Counted from the stretch's first letter, positions 33,040 to 43,244 are shown. The stretch: DNA of 64,000 bases from Clostridium acetireducens DSM 10703 (GCF_001758365.1 NZ_LZFO01000011.1:1-64000), one strand, 5' to 3'. Notes: generated from the sequence alone by a model not told the origin. Translations and numbers: made by a program.

Positions 33040-34027
33040 ATTTTTCCACATCCTTATCTATAATATCAAGTATTTCTACTCCCATATTCTTATTTATAGT
33101 TCCTGGCTTAGCATAGAAATAAGCTTTATCTTCTACCATTAATTTTACTGGTTCATCTGTTTTTTCATCCAAAGTTATTATATCTCCTATAGATAAATTT
33201 AGAAAATTTTCTACGGTAATAGTAGTTTTTCCTAGTACTGCTGATAGGTAAACATCTACAATGTTTAACCTGTTTCTTAATTTTTGTCTTGATTCTTTTA
33301 GTATTTCTTCATCATTTTCTTGGAACCAATATTGCACTACTAATTTATCTAGTACTTTTTCTATGCTTAAATATGGTATGCAGATATTTATGAAAGTGCT
33401 ACTTTTACCCATTTCTACTGAAAAAGTTATAAGAGCTACTGGTTCTGTTGGTGCCAAGGTTTGGTTTAGTGCTGGATTGGTTTCTAGTCCTTTTATTTCA
33501 GGCTCTACAGGTAAAACATCCTCCCAAGCAAGTTTTAAATTTGTTATTAAACCTTGGTTTATTATTTTTATAATGTTTTTGTCTATATCAGTAAATTCTC
33601 TCATTTTATATTTCGATATGCCACTTCCTCCTAAAAGCACATCTACTACTTGAAATACAAATTGTGGATTGGTTTCAAATAGTATGGATCCGCTTAAAGG
33701 AAGCATTTTAAATATAGTCAGTATAGTTGGATTCGGTACTGAGTGAATAAATTCTTCATAAGTTATCTGCTGCACAGTTTCTATTTTTACTTTTACATTT
33801 GTTCTAACTTGTGCTGTTAAATAATTTGTTATTATTCTTGCATAATTATCATGGATAAGCTCTAAAGTTCTTATATGGTCTTTAGAAAATTTTTGTGGAC
33901 TTTTAAAATCATAAGGCTTTACTTTTTGCTTCTCTTCTTCTTTTGGCAACTCGTCTGGTGTTATTTCACCAGAGGACAGGGCAGATAAAAGAGCGTCTAT
34001 TTCACTTTGTGATAAAACGTCTGCCAT
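33032..34027 (-). CDS. fliM: Flagellar motor switch protein FliM
   Basis: 331 residues. Starts with the CheY-P binding motif VLSQSEIDALLSAL. The middle domain carries FSKDHIRTLELIHDNYARII and NPTILTIFKMLPLSGSILFE. The C-terminal SpoA domain follows (VENFLNLSIGDIITLDEKTD). Located downstream of cheW, overlapping fliY by 8 nt, consistent with translational coupling of C-ring components. Confidence 0.96.
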   Translation of the reverse strand: MADVLSQSEIDALLSALSSGEITPDELPKEEEKQKVKPYDFKSPQKFSKDHIRTLELIHDNYARIITNYLTAQVRTNVKVKIETVQQITYEEFIHSVPNPTILTIFKMLPLSGSILFETNPQFVFQVVDVLLGGSGISKYKMREFTDIDKNIIKIINQGLITNLKLAWEDVLPVEPEIKGLETNPALNQTLAPTEPVALITFSVEMGKSSTFINICIPYLSIEKVLDKLVVQYWFQENDEEILKESRQKLRNRLNIVDVYLSAVLGKTTITVENFLNLSIGDIITLDEKTDEPVKLMVEDKAYFYAKPGTINKNMGVEILDIIDKDVEKYE

Positions 34028-34047
34028 GCTTATCCCTCATTTCTTTG

Positions 34048-34449
34048 TTAGTTTGGTAAAAGTTTATCTATATCTATTAATGTTACCACTCTATCTTTAA
34101 AATTTATAATTCCTTTTACATAAGCCTTTTTATTTTCATTTTCAAATTTTTCTATTAAATTTTCTTCTACATCTAGTACTTCGTCTACTTGATCTACTGT
34201 TATTCCTACCATTTCTTCTTCTATATCTAGTATTATTATATTTGTCTGTTCTTGTCCACTTTTTTCTACATCTAATAAAAGATTTATATCTAAAAGTGAT
34301 ATTACATTTCCTCTTAAATTTATAAGTCCTTTTATATAAGCTGGTGCTTTAGGAACTCTAGTTATTTCTGTCATATCAGTTATGCTTTGAACTCTATCTG
34401 TGTCTACAGCAAATTGCTCATTACTTAATTTAAATATAACTACTTGCAT
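34048..34449 (-). CDS. cheW: Chemotaxis coupling protein CheW (operon copy 1)
   Basis: 133 residues, full-length CheW: VVIFKLSNEQFAVDTDRVQS, ITRVPKAPAYIKGLINLRGN and VISLLDINLLL. It links receptors to the P5 domain of CheA. A second, divergent CheW is encoded at 39974-40420. Confidence 0.94.
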   Translation of the reverse strand: MQVVIFKLSNEQFAVDTDRVQSITDMTEITRVPKAPAYIKGLINLRGNVISLLDINLLLDVEKSGQEQTNIIILDIEEEMVGITVDQVDEVLDVEENLIEKFENENKKAYVKGIINFKDRVVTLIDIDKLLPN

Positions 34450-34475
34450 ATTTTCCTCTCCTTACTTTAGTTTAA

Positions 34476-34515
34476 TTAATTAGTTAGCTGATGTAAAAAA
34501 CAGCTAACTAATTAA
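34476..34515 (-). other. Hairpin between cheY and cheW
   Basis: The 15-bp arms TTAATTAGTTAGCTG (34476-34490) and its complement (34501-34515) lie 3 nt past the cheY stop. No U-run follows the stem, so it is more likely an mRNA processing or stability element than a terminator. Confidence 0.6.
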
Positions 34516-34517
34516 TA

Positions 34518-34877
34518 CTATCCTAATACTTTGTTAATAGCTTCAAGTACTCTATCTGGTTGGAAAGGCTTAACTACAAAGTCTCTAGCGCCTGCTTTAA
34601 TAGCATCCATTACCATAGTTTGCTGTCCCATGGCACTGCACATTATTATTTTTGCGTTTGGATCCATTTCTTTTATTTGTTTCACAGCTTCTATTCCATC
34701 CATATCTGGCATGGTTATGTCCATAGTTACTACATCTGGTTTTTCTTTTTTATAAATTTCTATTGCCTTTATTCCATTATTTGCTTCTCCTACTACTTCA
34801 AATCCATTTTTTTCTAGTATATCCTTTATCATCATTCTCATAAAAGCAGCGTCATCAACAATTAATACTTTTGCCAT
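34518..34877 (-). CDS. cheY: Chemotaxis response regulator CheY
   Basis: 119-residue single receiver domain. Acidic pair Asp8/Asp9 (LIVDDAAFMR), phosphorylation site Asp53 (VTMDITMPDMDG), the conserved Ser in IIMCSAMG and Lys in DFVVKPFQ. Phosphorylated by CheA and dephosphorylated by CheC and FliY. Encoded between cheC and cheW. Confidence 0.96.
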   Translation of the reverse strand: MAKVLIVDDAAFMRMMIKDILEKNGFEVVGEANNGIKAIEIYKKEKPDVVTMDITMPDMDGIEAVKQIKEMDPNAKIIMCSAMGQQTMVMDAIKAGARDFVVKPFQPDRVLEAINKVLG

Positions 34878-34893
34878 TTTTCTACCTCCAAAT

Positions 34894-35493
34894 TTAATTT
34901 ACTCCCAAAGTGTTTAATATTTTTTCTAGTGAACCAGGCATTGGTACATAATAAAAATGTCCACTTATTTCAGAATTATTTTCTAAAAATTTAGTTTCTA
35001 TATCTAAAACATACTCATCAAATTGACCAGATTCTATAAAAGTTGTGGAAAGTATTGCTCCTAGCATATCACAGGTTACTGCTGGTACAGAAGGCATTAT
35101 AACTAAGTTGGTAAATTTAGCTATAGCATTCATATAAGAACTTGAAATTATGTTTCCTATTTCACATATTACTGATTCTGAAAGTTCTGTTAATGTTTCT
35201 ACCTTCTGACCTATTAAAATTTCTACTAAGTAAAATGCTACATCTTTTTCAAATATAAATAATATATTGCCTGGCGTGTCTCCTAAAACCCTTACTATAA
35301 CTCCTACTACTACTTCTTCTCCTCCTATAGAATCAAATACTTTATCAAAAGGTACTAAATTTACAAAAGGCACTGTCATGTCTACCTTTCTATTTATAAG
35401 CTGCGATAATGCGGTAGCTGCATTTCCTGCTCCAATATTTCCAACTTCTCTTAAAGCATCTAGTTGTATAGGTGTTAATTCTTCATATGTCAT
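34894..35493 (-). CDS. cheC: CheY-P phosphatase CheC
   Basis: 199 residues with two copies of the E-x3-N phosphatase motif: LREVGNIGAGNAATALSQ and ICEIGNIISSSYMNAIAK. CheC removes phosphate from CheY-P and forms a complex with CheD (encoded at 39.5 kb) that links adaptation to CheY-P level. It partly overlaps FliY in function. Confidence 0.94.
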   Translation of the reverse strand: MTYEELTPIQLDALREVGNIGAGNAATALSQLINRKVDMTVPFVNLVPFDKVFDSIGGEEVVVGVIVRVLGDTPGNILFIFEKDVAFYLVEILIGQKVETLTELSESVICEIGNIISSSYMNAIAKFTNLVIMPSVPAVTCDMLGAILSTTFIESGQFDEYVLDIETKFLENNSEISGHFYYVPMPGSLEKILNTLGVN

Positions 35494-35505
35494 TTATTTT
35501 CCTCC

Positions 35506-37572
35506 TTATGCTAAAGCAGAAACATCAAGTATTAAAGTTACAAGACCATCTCCTAGTATAGTAGCTCCTATATATTCCTTTAATCCTTGTAGAGTTTTGC
35601 CTAGAGGTTTTATTACTATTTCCTGCTGTCCTAGTAGCGAATCTACCATTAAGCCTACTGTTTTTTCTCCTATATTTACTATAACTATATAGTTCTTTTC
35701 TTCTTTAGATTTTTCAATACCTAATTTTTTATATACTCTTATAAGAGGAATTACATTGCCTCTGTAAATTATTACTTCTTTGTTATTGGTAACTTTAACT
35801 AAATCTTCTTTGTAATCTATAACTCTATCTATATATCCTAGGGATATTGCCATAGTTTCTTCTCCTATTTTTACTAAAAGAGCTTGTATTATTTGAAGAG
35901 TTAGTGGCAATCTTATTATAAAGGAAGAACCTTTGCCTTCTTCACTTATTAAATCTACTGTACCACCTAAGGATGCAATTTTTGTTTTTACTACATCCAT
36001 ACCTACTCCTCTTCCTGATATATCTGTTACTTCTTTATTGGTGCTAAATCCTTGTACAAATATAAGATTTCTTATATCATTATCAGACATTCCATAAGTA
36101 TCTATACCTAGTTGTTCTGCTTTTTCTTTTACTTTATCTACAGGAATACCTGCACCATCGTCTTCTACTTTTATTACTGCTTTTGTTCCTTCTTGATAAG
36201 ATATTAATCTTATTTTTCCTACAGGGTCTTTTCCTTTGGCAATTCTCTCCTCTTTTTTTTCTATACCATGGTCTGCTGAATTTCTTATTAAATGTATAAG
36301 TGGTTCTCCTATTTCGTCTATTACTGTTCTATCTAATTCTGTATCTTGTCCTTGTATTATTAATTCCATTTCTTTTTCAAGTTCTACTGAAAGGTCTCTT
36401 ACCATTCTTGGAAATCTATTAAACACTACATCAAGAGGAAGCATTCTTATTTTCATAACTAAATCTTGTAAATCTGAAGTAGTTCTTGCCACTTGTTCTA
36501 ATGTTTCATTTAAATCACTAAGTTTATAATTTATGCTTATTTGCTCTAATCTTGTTCTGTGTATAACTAATTCAGATACCATATTCATAAATTTATCTAG
36601 TCTTTCTAAATCTACCCTTACTGATTGATGAGTTTTTTTATGGTTTTGTTCTTTATTTTTTCCACCATTGCTAACAACTTTTTTAGATTTTAATTCTTTT
36701 TGTTTAGGTTTTTGTAAAACTTCCGTTGCTTGCTGCTTTACTTTTTCTTTTACTTTTTCTGCTTGTATTGCATAATTTTCTATTTTTTTTGCCCTTTCTG
36801 CCTCTATATCTATATTATCGATAAAAACTTCTTCTACTTCAGATATAGTCATTAAAATGTTGCGAATTTCTTCCTTGTTTTTAGTAGAAATGTATATTAA
36901 ACCTATTTCAAAATCAAAGTTTTCATTTTCTATATCTTCTGCTGGAGGAACAGATTTTATTATTTCTCCATATTCTTCTAAGTTTTTAAATATTAAAAAA
37001 GCTCTAGCAGATTTTAAAAGTGTATTTTCACTTAATCTTATTATTAGTTCATAGGGAATGTATCCTTTGTCTGTAGCTTGTTTTATAATATTTATATCGT
37101 ATTCGTTAAGTTCTATTTCAGTTTTTTTATTTTCTACACTTACTGCGTTTTCTTCTATGTCTTTTTCTTCTAAAGATTCTTCTACTAAAGTTCCTTCTTC
37201 TGCAATAGCTTCTAATTCTTTTAGTACTGTTTCTATGTCTACATCTTCATCTCCACCGTCAGATATATTATTAACCATTTGTTCTAGTGTATCTAAACAT
37301 TTAAATAGTATGGTGACTACGCCTTGAGTTACTGCTAACTCACCTTCTCTAAATTCCGAAAGTACATCTTCCATTTTATGAGTTAGCTCTGCCATTTTGC
37401 TAAACCCCATAGTAGCTGCCATACCTTTTATGGTGTGTGCCACTCTAAATATCTCATTTAGCTTGTCTATGTCTTCTGGATATTGTTCTAATTGAAGCAA
37501 TGAATCATTTAAACTTTGAAGATTATCCATAGATTCTTCCAGAAACATTGACATATATTGAGATGTATCCAT
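35506..37572 (-). CDS. cheA: Chemotaxis histidine kinase CheA
   Basis: 688 residues. HPt P1 domain with phospho-His46 (RVAHTIKGMAATMGF), a CheY-binding P2 region, P3 dimerisation (RVDLERLDKFMNMVSELVIH), a P4 kinase with N-box LIHLIRNSADHGIEK and G-boxes (VEDDGAGIP, ISGRGVGMDVVK), and a P5 CheW-like domain at the end. All parts are intact. Located upstream of cheC in the operon. Confidence 0.96.
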   Translation of the reverse strand: MDTSQYMSMFLEESMDNLQSLNDSLLQLEQYPEDIDKLNEIFRVAHTIKGMAATMGFSKMAELTHKMEDVLSEFREGELAVTQGVVTILFKCLDTLEQMVNNISDGGDEDVDIETVLKELEAIAEEGTLVEESLEEKDIEENAVSVENKKTEIELNEYDINIIKQATDKGYIPYELIIRLSENTLLKSARAFLIFKNLEEYGEIIKSVPPAEDIENENFDFEIGLIYISTKNKEEIRNILMTISEVEEVFIDNIDIEAERAKKIENYAIQAEKVKEKVKQQATEVLQKPKQKELKSKKVVSNGGKNKEQNHKKTHQSVRVDLERLDKFMNMVSELVIHRTRLEQISINYKLSDLNETLEQVARTTSDLQDLVMKIRMLPLDVVFNRFPRMVRDLSVELEKEMELIIQGQDTELDRTVIDEIGEPLIHLIRNSADHGIEKKEERIAKGKDPVGKIRLISYQEGTKAVIKVEDDGAGIPVDKVKEKAEQLGIDTYGMSDNDIRNLIFVQGFSTNKEVTDISGRGVGMDVVKTKIASLGGTVDLISEEGKGSSFIIRLPLTLQIIQALLVKIGEETMAISLGYIDRVIDYKEDLVKVTNNKEVIIYRGNVIPLIRVYKKLGIEKSKEEKNYIVIVNIGEKTVGLMVDSLLGQQEIVIKPLGKTLQGLKEYIGATILGDGLVTLILDVSALA

Positions 37573-37584
37573 TTCTATCCCTCC

Positions 37585-38358
37585 TTATAACTTCTTGTAT
37601 ATAAATGTAGAAGCCTTTTCAAAGCCATAATCCTTGTAATTGTATATGCTTTCTGTAGCCCCTACAAAAAGAAGACCACCTTTTTTTAAGCTTTTACTAA
37701 ATTTTTCATATATTTTATTTTTTATATCTTGGTTAAAATAAATTACTACATTTCTACATATAATTAAATCAAATTCTTTTTCGTAATTATCTAATATTAA
37801 ATCATGTTTTTTATAAGTAACTTTATTTTTTATTTTTGTATCTATAATGTATTTGTCATTTTCTATTTTAAAGTACTTGTCTAAATCTTCTTTTTTTATA
37901 TTTTTTACTTCTGATTTTGAGTATATGCCTTCTTTTGCTTTTTTTAATATAGTAGAATCTATATCTGTAGCTAGTATTCTATGATTTATATTAGGAGTTA
38001 TTTTGTCTAATATAATTGCTACAGAATAAGGCTCTGCTCCAATAGAACAAGCAGCACTCCATATGTTTAATTTTTTGTTATTTGTAAGTAATTCTGTTTT
38101 TATTTTTTTATTTAATTCTTCAAATATTTCAGGATTTCTAAAAAATTCTGTTACATTTATAGTTATAAAATCCAAAAATTTTTGCCTTTGCTCATTATCC
38201 TTTTTTAAAAGTTCTATATATTCATTAGTAGATTTTACACCTACTCTAGACATAAGACTAAGTAACCTTCTATGAAGCTGATTTGGTTTATAAGCATTTA
38301 AGTTTATACCAAAGTCTTTTAATACCCAATTCTTAAAATACTCTAAATCTTTTTCCAT
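37585..38358 (-). CDS. cheR: Chemotaxis methyltransferase CheR
   Basis: 257 residues. N-terminal helical domain, then the SAM-binding fold: NVTEFFRNPEIFEEL, IWSAACSIGAEPYSVAIIL and DLIICRNVVIYF. It methylates glutamates of chemoreceptors. Adjacent to cheB, the opposing methylesterase. Confidence 0.95.
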   Translation of the reverse strand: MEKDLEYFKNWVLKDFGINLNAYKPNQLHRRLLSLMSRVGVKSTNEYIELLKKDNEQRQKFLDFITINVTEFFRNPEIFEELNKKIKTELLTNNKKLNIWSAACSIGAEPYSVAIILDKITPNINHRILATDIDSTILKKAKEGIYSKSEVKNIKKEDLDKYFKIENDKYIIDTKIKNKVTYKKHDLILDNYEKEFDLIICRNVVIYFNQDIKNKIYEKFSKSLKKGGLLFVGATESIYNYKDYGFEKASTFIYKKL

Positions 38359-38360
38359 AT

Positions 38361-39440
38361 TTACCTCCTGCTTAGCTGTACAGCTTTTATTATTTCTTCT
38401 GCTATTTCATTTATTGGAAATACTCTATCTACTTTTCCTGTTTCAAAAGCAGCTTTAGGCATTCCGTATATAGTGCAGGTGGATTCATCTTCTGATAATG
38501 TTATTCCTCCTGCTTGTTTTACTTTTACCGTTCCATCAGCTCCGTCTTTTCCCATGCCTGTTAAAACTACACTTAATAAATTAGAACCATACACTTCTGA
38601 AGCAGATATAAATAATTTATCTACAGCAGGTCTTACTCCCCATACAGGTGGATCTTCATTTAAGTGAATTCTTTTGTCTTTTCCAACTTCCATGTGATAT
38701 CCTCCTGGTGCTATATACACTACATCTTTAACTATTAAATCCCCGGATTTAGCTTCTACTACTTTTATTGGACTATTTGCATCTAATCTTTCTGCAAAAG
38801 CTTTTGTAAATCCTGCTGGCATATGTTGTACTACAAATACAGGTACATTAAATTTTTTTGGAAGACTAGTTATTACTTTATATAATGCTTTAGGACCTCC
38901 TGTTGAAGCTCCTATCACCACGGCTTCTATTGTTTTTTTATAATTACTACTTTTTATTTCTCTTTTTAAATCTTTTTCTTTTGTTAAATCTTTTTCTTTT
39001 ATTGTGGATTTTTTTATTTCTTGCAAATTGTTTTTGTCTTTTAAACTAGCTAATCTTATTTTAGATACTAAATCTTCTTGTACTTTGTTTATATCTAAAG
39101 ATATTGCTCCAGAGGGTTTAGCTAAAAAATCAAAAGCTCCATTAGCTAAACATTCCATAGTCATTTTAGGACCTTTAGATGAAACACTGCTTAGTACAAT
39201 TACTGGTATTTGTATATATTTCTTTTTTAACTCCTTTAATGCAGTAATACCATCCATTTTGGGCATTTCTACATCTAAAGTTATTACATTGGGTTTATAT
39301 TTGTTTAATTTATTCAAAAAATCTTCTCCGTTTTTAGCTGTAGTTATAACTTCCATATCTTCTTGAGAATTTATCATGTCTGATATTATTTTTCTCATTA
39401 AAGCTGAGTCATCTACCACTAAAACCTTTATCTTATGCAT
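38361..39440 (-). CDS. cheB: Chemotaxis methylesterase/glutamine deamidase CheB
   Basis: 359 residues. N-terminal receiver domain (VLVVDDSALMRKI; phosphorylation Asp56 in VITLDVEMPKMDG). A Lys-rich linker follows. The C-terminal esterase has the Ser site VVIGASTGGPKAL, the His site VQHMPAGFTKAFAERLD and the Asp region LTGMGKDGADG. It removes methyl groups from receptors when phosphorylated by CheA. Confidence 0.96.
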   Translation of the reverse strand: MHKIKVLVVDDSALMRKIISDMINSQEDMEVITTAKNGEDFLNKLNKYKPNVITLDVEMPKMDGITALKELKKKYIQIPVIVLSSVSSKGPKMTMECLANGAFDFLAKPSGAISLDINKVQEDLVSKIRLASLKDKNNLQEIKKSTIKEKDLTKEKDLKREIKSSNYKKTIEAVVIGASTGGPKALYKVITSLPKKFNVPVFVVQHMPAGFTKAFAERLDANSPIKVVEAKSGDLIVKDVVYIAPGGYHMEVGKDKRIHLNEDPPVWGVRPAVDKLFISASEVYGSNLLSVVLTGMGKDGADGTVKVKQAGGITLSEDESTCTIYGMPKAAFETGKVDRVFPINEIAEEIIKAVQLSRR

Positions 39441-39467
39441 AATAAAATCACTCCATTATAATAAAAG

Positions 39468-39956
39468 CTATATTTCTTTTATTCCCTTACCTACAGTTTT
39501 TATTTGTACTACTCCATCCAATGCATCAATTATCATTGTTCTTCCATTATTTCCTCCTGTATCTTCTGATAAAATAGGTATAGAAAGACTTTTTAATTTT
39601 TCTTTTACTGCTTTTGCATTTCTATTTCCTATATCCATAATCATGCTTTTATCTGAAAATTTAAACATAGAGGCTCCACCAGCTATTTTAGCTTTTAAAC
39701 TTCTTGTATTGGCTCCTTTTTCTTTCATTTTATCTATCAAAATTGGAATTGCTAAGTCTGCAAATTTTAATGGATTTGTTACTTTAGTAAATTGAGTACT
39801 GTTAGGAAGCATTATATGTGCTAATCCAGCTATTTTATTTACTTTGTCATATAAGGCTATGCCAATACAGGATCCTAAGCCTACTGTTATAATTTTATTT
39901 GGGGATTTAGTTACATTTAAATCTGCAATTCCAACTTTTATTTCTACTATCTCCAT
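39468..39956 (-). CDS. cheD: Chemoreceptor glutamine deamidase CheD
   Basis: 162 residues from the ATG at 39956 (AAAGGTG upstream; the GTG at 39965 is within it). Catalytic Cys in TVGLGSCIGIALYD and His in LAHIMLPNS, followed by IAGGASMFKFSDKSMIMDIG. It deamidates receptors and activates CheC. Lies between cheB and the second cheW. Confidence 0.94.
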   Translation of the reverse strand: MEIVEIKVGIADLNVTKSPNKIITVGLGSCIGIALYDKVNKIAGLAHIMLPNSTQFTKVTNPLKFADLAIPILIDKMKEKGANTRSLKAKIAGGASMFKFSDKSMIMDIGNRNAKAVKEKLKSLSIPILSEDTGGNNGRTMIIDALDGVVQIKTVGKGIKEI

Positions 39957-39973
39957 AATACGCACCTTTCAAA

Positions 39974-40420
39974 TTAAATCATTTTTTTCTCTTCATCAGT
40001 GAGTATAGTGCTTAAATTTAAAAATATAATTATTTTACCTTCTATTTTTATAAGTCCTTTTATATATCTTTTGGATATACCTGCTACTATTTCTGGAGCT
40101 TCTTCCATATTTTTTACATTTACATCACTTACTTCTGAAACCACATCTACTATTATACCTATTTTATTATTTTCTTGTTTTGCTACTACTATTTTCGAAT
40201 CCTTTTTTATTTCTCCCTCTTCAAAACCAAACCTTTTTGATAGAGATATTATTGGGAGTATAGTGCCGTGATAATTTATTACTCCTTCTACAAAAGAAGG
40301 TGAATCTGGAAGTTCTGTAGGCTCTTGATATCCTAATATTCTTTCAACTTCCATAATATCTGCAGCATAGTATTCATCATTTATGCTAAAAATTAATACT
40401 TTTAATTCCCTGGTTTCCAT
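39974..40420 (-). CDS. cheW: Chemotaxis coupling protein CheW (operon copy 2)
   Basis: 148 residues of CheW fold: ELKVLIFSINDEYYAADIME, SPSFVEGVINYHGTILPIIS and LIKIEGKIIIFLNLSTIL. Divergent from the 133-residue CheW at 34048, so the two may couple different receptor sets. Located second in the operon. Confidence 0.9.
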   Translation of the reverse strand: METRELKVLIFSINDEYYAADIMEVERILGYQEPTELPDSPSFVEGVINYHGTILPIISLSKRFGFEEGEIKKDSKIVVAKQENNKIGIIVDVVSEVSDVNVKNMEEAPEIVAGISKRYIKGLIKIEGKIIIFLNLSTILTDEEKKMI

Positions 40421-40431
40421 TTATATTCCTC

Positions 40432-42396
40432 CTATAATTTTAATCTATCTACTATAATATCTCCTTCACTATTTAAATAAGCATGTATATTTCTGCTTGG
40501 CACGTCTAATATAAATTTTCTATTTCCTATTATAAATACAGTATTTTGATAGGCTATATCTGCCCATATATGACCTTTTTCTTCTACTTGAAGTGTAGTA
40601 GCTACTCCTGCTTCGCTACCTATTACCTTAGCTTTTATTTCTTTTTTTGCCTTTATAGTGCCTCCTCTAGCTAAGCTTCTATCTTGAATAAAATATATTG
40701 AATTATTAGACTGAAGATTGGATACATATTCACCTTTTCCAGTAATTATTATATCTCCTGAACTAAATATTTTTGAATCTTGACAATAGGATATTTTAAC
40801 ATTTACTGGAATAGAAAGAGTTCCTTTAAGTATTGCCAACCTTTCTTCTATTAAAGTTAATGCTTCTTCTAGCTCCCCATAGTGCTTTATATTTATAGGT
40901 GCAATTCCCATTAATTTTTCTCTAATTAATTCTACTAATTCATCATCCTCTTTAAAGGTCTTTACCATATTTATATCTGCTATTATTTTTATGCATAATC
41001 TAGATATTTTTTTAAATTTATTTTCCATAAGTATTTTTATTATTTCGCCATCGTGCTTTTCTTGACCTAACAAGTTGAATTTTTTTATTTCTTCTACAGC
41101 AGCCATTAATTTTTTTAAAGCATCATACATATCTTGCAAATCTTTAATAGCTTTTATTTTTAATACATCTTCTCCTCCAGATTGTATTTTTGAAGCTATT
41201 ATATTGCCTTTTACGTCTACATCGCCTCCAGCTTTTATATTAGCCCTTTCTATATCTTTCATTATGTTTATGGAACTTCCTGCTTCTACTTCCATTCCTT
41301 CTTTAACAGTTCCATGAATTATTATATCACCAATGAATTTGATATTTCCAGTCTTTATTTCCACATCTCCTGTAACTTCATGAACTTGATTTACATAAAA
41401 TGAATTAGACCTCATACAGGGCTTTCCATCTATAGTTGCTATAACCTTGTTTTCCTCTACAGTACAACCTTCTCCTGCTTTTATAAAAATACTTTTTCCT
41501 GGCTTATGTTTTTTAACTTCTCCCATAATATTTATGCCATCTTTTCCTTCTTTGCCTTTTATTAACTCAGCTAAAACTTCTCCTTTTTTAACTGCTTCTA
41601 CAGAACCTATACTTTTAAAATCTATTTTTCCTTCATTATCTTCTTCTAGCATTGTTATATCTTTATCCATAGCAAATTTTATTTCTATTTTATCATTTTC
41701 ACCATTTTCCATATTTTCACCTTTAGCTACTAATATGTTATTGCTATCACTTTTTATAGCATTTTGTATATTTTTATCTATTATACCATATACTATGTGC
41801 ATTTTGGATAATTCTTGTTTAATTTCTTGTAATGTATATTTAGGAGGGCAATTTTGCTCTATTACTTCTCCTTCTAGCAAAACAACTCTATTTTCATTTT
41901 TATCTTTTAAGTTATATACATTTTCTGGTGTATACTTTATTGTTAAATAAGCTTCCATTTTATTATTGCTAGTAACTACATTACATTCCCTAGTAGCTTT
42001 ATTTTTTTCAAATTCCACTTCTATTTTGCTTTCTTCATAAACAGGAATTTTTCCAGATACTATTTTTCCATCTACAATTAACTTAACATTTTTATCTGGA
42101 ACTATAAAGGCTGCTTCTCCTTCTTCTTTAGGATTTTTAACTATTATTTCACCACAGTCTATTTTCACACTTCCATCATTGCTGTGTTTTTCCTTTGGCT
42201 CCTCTACATTAGGTTTATGTTTTTTAGGTACTTTTACTTCTATAGTAATGGAACTTCTAAAAAATCCATTTTTTTCTTCTATTACTTTGTAATCAATATT
42301 TCCTTTAGGTATATTTAAATCCAAACTAGCTTTTTCTAAAACACTCTCTAAGGATTTACAGGTATATATTTTTGAAGTATATTCTTCTTTTAACAA
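40432..42396 (-). CDS. fapA: FapA/DUF342 family protein, first gene of the motility operon
   Basis: 654 residues. The N-terminal part resembles Jag-N (SLESVLEKASLDLNIPKGNI). The central part contains the FapA beta-helix repeats (VTGDVEIKTGNIKFIGDIII, HGTVKEGMEVEAGSSINIMK). A C-terminal repeat region with ARGGTIKAKKEIKAKVIGSE follows. Start at a TTG 9 nt after AGGAGG. A polymer-forming, bactofilin-like role is suggested for the family; its place ahead of the chemotaxis genes suggests a scaffold or positioning role, which is inference. Confidence 0.85.
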   Translation of the reverse strand: MLKEEYTSKIYTCKSLESVLEKASLDLNIPKGNIDYKVIEEKNGFFRSSITIEVKVPKKHKPNVEEPKEKHSNDGSVKIDCGEIIVKNPKEEGEAAFIVPDKNVKLIVDGKIVSGKIPVYEESKIEVEFEKNKATRECNVVTSNNKMEAYLTIKYTPENVYNLKDKNENRVVLLEGEVIEQNCPPKYTLQEIKQELSKMHIVYGIIDKNIQNAIKSDSNNILVAKGENMENGENDKIEIKFAMDKDITMLEEDNEGKIDFKSIGSVEAVKKGEVLAELIKGKEGKDGINIMGEVKKHKPGKSIFIKAGEGCTVEENKVIATIDGKPCMRSNSFYVNQVHEVTGDVEIKTGNIKFIGDIIIHGTVKEGMEVEAGSSINIMKDIERANIKAGGDVDVKGNIIASKIQSGGEDVLKIKAIKDLQDMYDALKKLMAAVEEIKKFNLLGQEKHDGEIIKILMENKFKKISRLCIKIIADINMVKTFKEDDELVELIREKLMGIAPINIKHYGELEEALTLIEERLAILKGTLSIPVNVKISYCQDSKIFSSGDIIITGKGEYVSNLQSNNSIYFIQDRSLARGGTIKAKKEIKAKVIGSEAGVATTLQVEEKGHIWADIAYQNTVFIIGNRKFILDVPSRNIHAYLNSEGDIIVDRLKL

Positions 42397-42866
42397 AAAT
42401 GCTCCCTCCTTAATTAAAACACAAATTTGAAACTATTTATATTAAATAACTACATATTTATATATTTATTAATAATTATACATTCAATAATAATCATACA
42501 TTCATATATTTACTAAAAAAGTATACTTAAAATGCAGTATTTACATATACATTTTGTTTATCGTTTTTTTTGCACTATTCTTTATAATGTTTTGATGCAC
42601 TGTACTTTTGATAAAAATACAATTTATATGTTATATTTAAGTATTCATTATTAAATTTAAAATTCCTTCTTTGTTTTGTAATTTAAAGTAAATATTTCAT
42701 TAAAATTTATGTTTTTTTTAAATATAATATTATATAAGTTATTTAATAACTTGATTTTAAAATATATGCTCTAGAATTAAAGTAAAAAATTATTAAGTAC
42801 AAAATTGTAATCTCCCTTGATTTCCAGATATTTTTTCACTTTATACATTGTTGCTTTAAATTGAGG
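42397..42866. other. Operon leader and promoter region
   Basis: AT-rich non-coding region upstream of the motility operon. Apart from the sigma-28-like promoter at 42558-42584, nothing is recognised. Confidence 0.5.
42558..42584 (-). promoter_or_regulatory. Sigma-28 (SigD)-like promoter of motility operon
   Basis: Minus strand: TAAA (42581-42584), exactly 15 nt, then AACGATAA (42558-42565), against consensus TAAA-N15-GCCGATAA. It is ~160 nt upstream of fapA. Confidence 0.5.
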
Positions 42867-43244
42867 TAATTTCAGATAAAAAACAATAGCACTTTAGTAT
42901 AAATTTAGAGAAAAAATAATTGAAAATAAACTGTGTAAAAATAATAATACTAGTAGCATAAAGGAATTTTGTAAATAAGTCATTTCATTAAGACACTCTA
43001 AGAATAAAAAATAAAAAAACTCCTACCCAATTTATGCCCCGTCCTTGGGGCGGAAATTGGCTCATCACGTCCTGTGATGAATTACGGAGTTTTTTTATTT
43101 TTTATTTTAAGATTGTCTAAAATTCATTCTAATTATTTACAAAATTCCTTTATGCTACTAGTATTATTATTTTTACACAGTTTATTTTCAATTATTTTTT
43201 CTCTAAATTTATACTAAAGTGCTATTGTTTTTTATCTGAAATTA
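42867..43244. mobile_element. Palindromic element, copy 1 (112-bp perfect arms)
   Basis: Arms 42867-42978 and 43133-43244 are exact reverse complements over 112 bp. Between them lies the conserved inner region with the 72-nt core at 43019-43090. In the minus-strand sense the core reads ACTCCGTAATTCATCACAGG... and folds into two hairpins with AGGAC loops closed by ACTCC/GGAGT. A/T runs on both sides make it a possible bidirectional terminator for the aminotransferase gene. No ORF; probably a non-autonomous element. Confidence 0.88.

Noticed and set aside
43019-43090. Hammerhead ribozyme in the palindromic core (GATGA and GAAA segments)
   Set aside because: The CUGANGA box is not exact, and the same bases form a perfect simple hairpin, so the catalytic core cannot be built.
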